Assembly (NCBI GenBank): GCA_046316025.1 | Contig: JBKCXU010000154.1 | Location: 1 to 34,245 of the forward strand | Reading direction: 5' to 3' | Origin: JAJTHJ01 sp046316025 | Lineage (GTDB): Bacteria; Pseudomonadota; Gammaproteobacteria; Burkholderiales; Burkholderiaceae_F | DNA: 34,245 bases | In this document: positions 29,474 to 34,245 of the stretch, piece by piece | Position numbering within the stretch: position 1 is the stretch's first letter | How the letters are laid out: each line of letters opens with the position of its first letter | Position numbers and translations under genes: made by a program | Notes under the pieces: model-generated | What the model saw: only the letters and a program-made list of their open reading frames with translations | Told to the model about the DNA's origin: nothing | Database searches by the model: none

Positions 29474-30769
29474 ATGCAAAACACCCCCCGCGCGGCGACC
29501 GAGCCGCGCGCTTTTCTGCGCAGCCTGTTCGACGCTGCGGTGGCCGCGGTCGATCCGGCGCGGATCGTGCCGCAGCACCTGGACGCGCTGCCGCGCCAGC
29601 ATCGCGGGCGCACCGTGGTGCTGGGCGCGGGCAAGGCCTCGGCCGCCATGGCGCAGGCGATCGAGCGCTGCTGGGACGGGCCGCTCGAAGGGTTGGTCGT
29701 CACCCGCTACGGCCACGCGCTGCCGTGCGAGCGGATCGAGATCGTCGAAGCCGCGCATCCGGTGCCTGACGCCGCTGGGTTGGCGGCGAGCCGGCGGATG
29801 ATGGAACTCGCGCACAGCCTGACCGCGGACGACCGAGTGATCGCACTGATTTCCGGTGGCGGCTCGGCGCTGCTGACGCTGCCGGCCGAGGGGATTTCGT
29901 TCGAGGACAAGCGCGCAGTCAACGCCGCGCTGCTCAAGAGCGGCGCCAACATCGGCGAGATGAATTGCGTGCGCCGGCACCTGTCTGCCATCAAGGGCGG
30001 GCGGCTCGCCGCCGCTTGCGGGCAGGCATCGGTGCTGACTCTTGTGCTGTCGGACGTGCCGAGCGACGACCCGGCGGTGGTCGCCTCCGGCCCAACCATC
30101 GCGGACACCAGCACGGTGGCCGATGCGATCGAAATCCTGCGCCGCTACCAGATCGAGTTGCCGCCCGCAGTGCGGGCCTTTCTTGCCGCCCGTGCCGCGC
30201 AGCCGTTTGCCGCGCCGACGGCTCTCGGCCCGCGCGCACACCGGATGATCGCCACCGCCCAGCACGCGCTGGAAGCTGCTGCGGCGGTTGCACGCGCCGC
30301 CGGCATCGCGCCGCTGATCCTCGGCGGCAGCATCGAAGGCGAGTCGCGCGACGTGGCCGCGGTGCACGCCGGCATCGCGCGGCAGATCGCGCAGCACGGC
30401 CAGCCCTGCGCCGCGCCGGCGGTGATCCTGTCGGGCGGCGAAACCACGGTCACCGTGCGCGGCGACGGCCGCGGCGGGCGCAATCTGGAGTTTCTGCTGG
30501 CACTGGCCATCGCGCTCGACGGCGCGCCACGCATCGACGCGCTGGCGGCCGACACCGACGGCATCGACGGCGTGCAGGATGCCGCCGGCGCCCTGCTCGC
30601 GCCGGACACGCTCGCGCGGATGCGCGCCGCCGGCATCGACCCGCGCGCCGCGCTCGCCCGCAACGACGCCTACCCGCCCTTCGCCGCAATCGGCGACCTC
30701 GTGGTCACCGGGCCGACGCACACCAACGTCAACGACTTTCGGGCGATCTTCGTCGAGCAGCGGCGTTGA
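29474..30769 (+). CDS. Glycerate 2-kinase (GckA/TtuD, MOFRL family)
   Basis: 431 aa. The family phosphorylates D-glycerate at C2 with ATP, linking glyoxylate, tartrate or serine-cycle metabolism to glycolysis; older databases call it hydroxypyruvate reductase TtuD. Visible: VVLGAGKASAAMAQAIE (N-terminal Rossmann-like loop), VIALISGGGSALLTLPAEGISFEDKRAVNAALLKSGANIGEMNCVRRHLSAIKGGRLA, VLTLVLSDVPSDDPAVVASGPTIAD, and the C-terminal MOFRL part VILSGGETTVTVRGDGRGGRNLEFLLALA ... LAADTDGIDGVQDAAGALL ... GPTHTNVNDFRAIFV. Length and motifs are complete. GGGAG lies 7 bases before the ATG. A role in glycolate/glycerate salvage would suit an organism with a Calvin cycle, as hinted by the CbbR-like gene at the right edge. 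Confidence 0.93.
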   Translation: MQNTPRAATEPRAFLRSLFDAAVAAVDPARIVPQHLDALPRQHRGRTVVLGAGKASAAMAQAIERCWDGPLEGLVVTRYGHALPCERIEIVEAAHPVPDAAGLAASRRMMELAHSLTADDRVIALISGGGSALLTLPAEGISFEDKRAVNAALLKSGANIGEMNCVRRHLSAIKGGRLAAACGQASVLTLVLSDVPSDDPAVVASGPTIADTSTVADAIEILRRYQIELPPAVRAFLAARAAQPFAAPTALGPRAHRMIATAQHALEAAAAVARAAGIAPLILGGSIEGESRDVAAVHAGIARQIAQHGQPCAAPAVILSGGETTVTVRGDGRGGRNLEFLLALAIALDGAPRIDALAADTDGIDGVQDAAGALLAPDTLARMRAAGIDPRAALARNDAYPPFAAIGDLVVTGPTHTNVNDFRAIFVEQRR

Positions 30770-30786
30770 CGCGCAGCGCCGCCGAC

Positions 30787-31650
30787 TCACGCCCACAAGC
30801 GATAAACCCAGAACCCTTCGTCCTCGCGAATCCGCCGCGCGAGTTCGGCAGGCGCGAAGCCGCTCATCCGCTTGGTCTCGCGGGTGAGGTGCGATTGATC
30901 GGCATAGCCGGTCGCCGCCGCCAGATCGGCCCAGCGCAGATCGCCTTCGGCCGCTGCCGCACGCGCGGCAAAGAACGCTTCTTCCGTTCGTGCCATCGCG
31001 CGCAACTCGCGCAGAGGCAGGCCAGCCCAGGACTTCACCCTGCGCTCGATCTGCCGCAGGCTGCGCCCGGCACGCGTGGTCGCCGCGCGCCAAGCCAGCG
31101 CACGCAGCCACTCGCGCCGGCGCCAGTGTGCGTCGTGCGCCTGCCATAGCGGTTGCCAGCGCGCCGCCAGAAACGCCTCGATCAGCGCCAGCCGCGCGCG
31201 ATCGTCGGCGGCGTCGCACACCGCCTGCGCCCAGGGCCGCCAGTCGGCAGGCAGCACTTCGCGCGCGTCGACCGCGCGGTTGACGTAGGTGCCGGGATCG
31301 CTCCCCGTCAGCGCCTGCCAGGCGTCGGCCGCAAAAAGCAGATGGATGAGGTGCGCCGGGCCGCTGCCGTTGGATTGACTCGGCAGCGTAAGCGGCCCGA
31401 CAAAGCTCACCTCGCCCGGAAACGGCCCGGGATGCTCGAACGCAAACCCCGGTTCGACCACCCGTTGCGACCGGCCGCGCAGCCACCAGATCAAACTCAC
31501 CAGCGGCGTGGCCGGGAAGTAGTTGTGCCAGGCGCGTCCGATGGGCACCCAGTCCCCTGTGTCGCACAAGATGCCCGCGCGCAGGCAGCCGCTCAAGCGC
31601 AGCCCGGGCAGCCAAAGGCGCGCCAGATCGACGGGGGGTGCGGGCGGCAT
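30787..31650 (-). CDS. AraC-family transcriptional regulator
   Basis: 287 aa. The C-terminal 100 residues (about 185-287) form two AraC HTH motifs: the first near RSLRQIERRVKSWAGLPLRELRAMARTEEAFFAA and the second GDLRWADLAAATGYADQSHLTRETKRMSGFAPAELARRI. The N-terminal half (VPIGRAWHNYFPATPLVSLIWWLRG..., EHPGPFPGEVSFVGPLTLP) is beta-rich and probably the ligand-sensing part; it does not clearly match a cupin. It is divergent from a cytochrome P450 gene with 76 bases between, which suggests that it controls it. Converges with the glycerate kinase 17 bases away. Confidence 0.9.
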   Translation of the reverse strand: MPPAPPVDLARLWLPGLRLSGCLRAGILCDTGDWVPIGRAWHNYFPATPLVSLIWWLRGRSQRVVEPGFAFEHPGPFPGEVSFVGPLTLPSQSNGSGPAHLIHLLFAADAWQALTGSDPGTYVNRAVDAREVLPADWRPWAQAVCDAADDRARLALIEAFLAARWQPLWQAHDAHWRRREWLRALAWRAATTRAGRSLRQIERRVKSWAGLPLRELRAMARTEEAFFAARAAAAEGDLRWADLAAATGYADQSHLTRETKRMSGFAPAELARRIREDEGFWVYRLWA

Positions 31651-31726
31651 GCATGGATTGTAGGAAGACGCGCGTGTCGCTTGCGTTCAATACGGCACCA
31701 GGTGGCAGGCGCCATGCTCGGCCGCC

Positions 31727-33121
31727 ATGGACTCCGCCGCCACGCCATCTGCTGTCGCGCCGCCACCGACCCGCAGCTTCGACGACCTGCCCGGTCCGAC
31801 GCGCCGTTGGTGGGGCCTGCCGCTGCTGGCCGCGCTGCAACGCGACTACCTCGGCTTCTGCGAGCGCCTGAAGCGCGAGTACGGCGATCTGGTACGCATG
31901 CGGATCGCCCACGAGCGCAGCGTCGACGTCTTCGATCCCGCCGTGGTGCGCGAGCTGTTGGTCGATCAGGCCGATGCGTCGATCCGGTGGGAGCGCGGAC
32001 CCGCCGTCTTCGCGGAGTTGATGGGCCAAAGCGTGCTGGTGACCGAAGGGCCGACCTGGCAGCGGCAGCGGCGCACGCTGGTGCAGGCGTTTACGCCGAA
32101 GCGGGTCGAAGGCTACGCGGCGCTGATGGCGACAGCGGCGACGGCAGCGCTCGACGCCGTGCTGGTGGACGCCGCCGCGGGCGTCGTGGATGTCGAGCGG
32201 CTCTACAGCCATCTGACGATGGATGTGATCCTGCGCACGCTGTTCGGCGTGCCTGCCGGCGGCGACACCGCCGCACTGGCCCGCGCCGTGCAATGTCTGA
32301 GCGATGCCGGCTATCGGCAGATGTTTTTGCCGTTCAACCTGCCGGTCTGGCTGCCGCTGCCCGGCAGCGGGTCCAAGCGGCGTGCGCTGCGCCGGATGCG
32401 CGATCTGATTCGCCGCCATATCGAGGCTCCGCTGCGCCCGGCCGCGACCACCCATCTGCTGGCGCAGTTACAAAGCCTGCGCGACGAAAACTCCGGCGCG
32501 GCGCTGAGCGCGCAGGAGGTGTTCGATCAGTGCATGGTGACGTTCCAGGCCGGGCACGAAACGACCGCCACCGCGCTCACCTGGTGGAGCTGGCTGCTCG
32601 CCAGCCATCCCGCGGACGCGCAACGTGCCGCCGACGAAGTGGACCGCGCGCTGGTCGGCCGCGCGCCCGCCGCGACGGATCTGCCGCGCCTGCCGTGGCT
32701 CGCCGCAACGCTGAAGGAAGCGTTACGCCTGTATCCGCCTGCTGCGATTCTGATGACGCGCCGCACGCTGACGACGATCCACGCCGGCGGCTTCCGGCTG
32801 CCGGCGCGCACGCTCGTGCGGGTGACGCCGTGGGTGATGCACCGGGACGAGCGTTGGTTCCCACAGGCCGTGCACTTTCGCCCCGAGCGCTTCCTGCCCG
32901 ACGCCGCACCCCCGCCGCGCGGCGCCTACCTGCCGTTCGGGCTCGGCCCGCGGGTCTGCGTCGGCCAGCACTTCGCGACGCTGGAAATGACGGTTGTCGC
33001 CGCGCTGCTGTTGCAGCGATTTCGCCTGGCGACCCTACCGGGAGCCGCGCCGCCGCAGCCGCTGGCACGGATCACGCTGCGGCCGCGCGCGCCGCTGCGG
33101 CTGCGGTTCGAACGTCGCTGA
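31727..33121 (+). CDS. Cytochrome P450
   Basis: 464 aa. The I-helix oxygen-activation motif is AGHETTA, the K-helix ExxR is Glu331/Arg334 (KEALRLYPP), the PERF-like motif is FRPERF, and the haem-binding loop is FGLGPRVCVGQHFA with Cys411 as axial ligand. There is no reductase domain and no N-terminal membrane anchor, so it is a soluble class I enzyme that needs separate ferredoxin and reductase; none is nearby. The helix K/PERF/haem-loop layout is closer to fatty-acid or alkane-hydroxylating bacterial P450s such as the CYP102/CYP4-like group than to P450cam, but the substrate is not deducible. Divergent AraC gene at 30787-31650 is the likely regulator. Confidence 0.95.
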   Translation: MDSAATPSAVAPPPTRSFDDLPGPTRRWWGLPLLAALQRDYLGFCERLKREYGDLVRMRIAHERSVDVFDPAVVRELLVDQADASIRWERGPAVFAELMGQSVLVTEGPTWQRQRRTLVQAFTPKRVEGYAALMATAATAALDAVLVDAAAGVVDVERLYSHLTMDVILRTLFGVPAGGDTAALARAVQCLSDAGYRQMFLPFNLPVWLPLPGSGSKRRALRRMRDLIRRHIEAPLRPAATTHLLAQLQSLRDENSGAALSAQEVFDQCMVTFQAGHETTATALTWWSWLLASHPADAQRAADEVDRALVGRAPAATDLPRLPWLAATLKEALRLYPPAAILMTRRTLTTIHAGGFRLPARTLVRVTPWVMHRDERWFPQAVHFRPERFLPDAAPPPRGAYLPFGLGPRVCVGQHFATLEMTVVAALLLQRFRLATLPGAAPPQPLARITLRPRAPLRLRFERR

Positions 33122-33128
33122 CAGCGGC

Positions 33129-34079
33129 TCAGCGGCGCGGCTTGGGCTGACCGACCGCCATCTGCTCATCGATCAACCGCGCCCCGTCGAGCAGCAGAAA
33201 TTCGCGAAACGCCCGTGCCGCCGGCAGCAGCCGCTTGTCCGAGCGGTGCACCGCGTACCACTGGCGCATCACCGGCGTATCGGGCACGCGCAGGCGCACC
33301 AGGCGGCGGGCGGCGACTTCGAGCCCGGCGGTGTGCTCGGACAGGAAGGCGATGCCCATCTCGGCCATCACCGCCTGCTTGATCGTTTCGTTGCTGCTCA
33401 TCTCCAGCATCTGCGCCGGCGCCATCTTGTGCGTGCGCAGGTAGCGATCCATCGCGCTGCGGGTGCCTGAGCCCGGCTCGCGCACCAGCAGCCGCTCATG
33501 CGCGAGCCGCGCCGGCTCGACGCGCTTGGCCGCCGCCAGCGGATGCGTGGGCGCGCCGAGCCACGCCAGCGGATGGTCGGCGATGCGCTCGGCCTCGCAG
33601 TCGATGTGCTGCGGCGGCGTGCCCATGATGGCGAGATCGATGCTGTTCTCCGCCAGCAGCCGCACCACGTCGGCGCGGTTGGCCACCGCGAGCTTCAGGT
33701 CGATCTCCGGGTGCAGCCGCTGGTATTCGGCCAGCAGCCGCGGTGCGAAGTACTTGGCGGTGCTGACCACACCGATCGAAAGCCGCCCGCCGCGCAGGCC
33801 CTTGAGCGCATCCAGCGCCGCTTCCGCCTCGCGCAGTTGCTCGGCCAGCCGGCGCGCGTGTAGCGCGACCTCCTGGCCGGCTTCCGTCAGTTGGATGCGG
33901 CGGCCGATGCGCTCGGTCAGCGGCAGACCGACCTGATCCTCCAGTTGCTTGACCTGCATCGACACCGCCGGCTGGGTCAGGTGCAACTCTTTGGCCGCAC
34001 CGGAGACGCTTTGCAGGCGGGCCACGGCCTCGAAGACCCGCAGCCGGTGCAGGGTGACGTTGCGCATGGGCGTGGGCAT
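33129..34079 (-). CDS. cbbR: LysR-type regulator, CbbR-like
   Basis: 316 aa. The HTH (about 10-70: LHRLRVFEAVARLQSVSGAAKELHLTQPAVSMQVKQLEDQVG) and effector domain (90-300) closely follow CbbR, the activator of Calvin-cycle cbb operons: STAKYFAPRLLAEYQRLHPEIDLKLAVANR, LLAENSIDLAIMGTPP, LLVREPGSGTRSAMDRYLRTH, and SSNETIKQAVMAEMGIAFLSEHTAGLE. cbbR is usually divergent from the cbb genes, which would lie just beyond the right edge. The assignment is family resemblance; related regulators of other carbon genes are not excluded. Start: ATG 34079, with an in-frame ATG at 34067 as alternative. A palindrome upstream (34101-34114) may be its own binding site. Confidence 0.85.
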   Translation of the reverse strand: MPTPMRNVTLHRLRVFEAVARLQSVSGAAKELHLTQPAVSMQVKQLEDQVGLPLTERIGRRIQLTEAGQEVALHARRLAEQLREAEAALDALKGLRGGRLSIGVVSTAKYFAPRLLAEYQRLHPEIDLKLAVANRADVVRLLAENSIDLAIMGTPPQHIDCEAERIADHPLAWLGAPTHPLAAAKRVEPARLAHERLLVREPGSGTRSAMDRYLRTHKMAPAQMLEMSSNETIKQAVMAEMGIAFLSEHTAGLEVAARRLVRLRVPDTPVMRQWYAVHRSDKRLLPAARAFREFLLLDGARLIDEQMAVGQPKPRR

Positions 34080-34100
34080 GGCGGGTGGTTCCGTAGATAG

Positions 34101-34114
34101 GTCAAACGATTGAC
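34101..34114. promoter_or_regulatory. Palindrome GTCAA-N4-TTGAC, candidate LysR/CbbR site
   Basis: A perfect 5-bp inverted repeat with a 4-base spacer lies 22 bases upstream of the regulator ATG. LysR proteins bind short palindromes of T-N10/11-A type near divergent promoters, and TCAAACGATTGA is T-N10-A. TATCTA on the minus strand (34094-34099) could be a -10 for the regulator. Confidence 0.4.
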
Positions 34115-34157
34115 TTCGTCCCGAGAACGCAGCGACATGCCCGTCGCCAGCGGTCTT

Positions 34158-34245
34158 CCCTCACCCGGCGCTTCGCGCCACCCTCTCCCGGGGGGAGAGG
34201 GTTGAAAAAGCCCCTCTCCCCCCGGGAGAGGGGTTGGGGTGAGGG
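34158..34245. repeat. Inverted-repeat element at the right edge
   Basis: Two perfect 21-base complementary arms (34181-34201 and 34212-34232), each a CCCTCTCCC...GGGAGAGGG palindrome, surround a short GTTGAAAAAG-type loop. Outer flanks CCCTCACCC (34158-34166) and GGGTGAGGG (34237-34245) also pair. The left flank has an extra small hairpin GGCGC-TTC-GCGCC (34167-34179). The element may continue past the window. Confidence 0.88.

Noticed and set aside
28093..29703. 536-aa form of PurC
   Set aside because: The upstream 234 residues are antisense or out-of-frame to the glycerate kinase and dgkA genes; PurC begins at 29001.
29435..32455. 1006-aa minus-strand open frame
   Set aside because: Runs antisense to the glycerate kinase and P450 genes; His/Arg/Gln-rich composition typical of antisense frames in GC-rich DNA.

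Overview
The window is a GC-rich (by eye about two-thirds G+C), densely packed stretch of chromosome from what looks like a betaproteobacterium, most likely Burkholderiales. The reasons are a Bug-type tripartite tricarboxylate transporter binding protein, the purC-purE-purK-sua5 gene order, a glutaryl-CoA dehydrogenase, many NarL/LysR/AraC-type regulators and a CbbR-like LysR regulator at the right edge. The taxonomic call is inference. I see no rRNA, tRNA, CRISPR array, transposase or phage gene.

Layout. 1-2.1 kb (+): two TPM-domain proteins and msrA, closed by a bidirectional terminator facing cspA. 2.1-12.8 kb (almost all -): cspA with a good promoter and a roughly 158-nt leader; a response regulator / 7TM histidine kinase / DUF72 operon; a chain with 4-base ATGA overlaps (DMT exporter, MFS transporter, chaC, pdxH) behind a Bug binding protein; a tandem universal stress protein, a DUF2892 membrane protein and a Crp/Fnr regulator. 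12.9-16.4 kb (+): a TerB-like/DUF697 protein, tcdA, a second universal stress protein, two overlapping bacteriohemerythrins and a small winged-helix-like protein. 16.4-21.1 kb: an orphan Rieske oxygenase (-), a small ORF, a NarL-type regulator (+) and a hybrid membrane histidine kinase (-) converging on it. 21.3-24.2 kb (+): an unknown 137-aa protein, glutaryl-CoA dehydrogenase, an alpha/beta hydrolase and a SemiSWEET, ended by a second bidirectional terminator. 24.2-29.4 kb (-): dgkA, purC, purE, purK, sua5/tsaC and a GDSL lipoprotein. 29.5-34.1 kb: glycerate 2-kinase (+), AraC regulator (-) divergent from a cytochrome P450 (+), and a CbbR-like regulator (-).

Two things stand out. First, 10.8-16.4 kb reads as an oxygen/redox-response neighbourhood: two universal stress proteins, a Crp/Fnr regulator with four cysteines in its sensor domain, and tandem hemerythrins with complete di-iron ligand sets, with an FNR/ANR-like box (TTGAC-N4-ATCAA, 14607-14620) well placed before the second stress protein. 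Second, five gene junctions carry inverted-repeat elements of different sequence but similar build (9625-9708, 22990-23110, 26241-26300, 27479-27590, 34158-34245). Several sit at or in the start of the next gene, supplying its ribosome binding site, replacing it, or being translated as an N-terminal extension.
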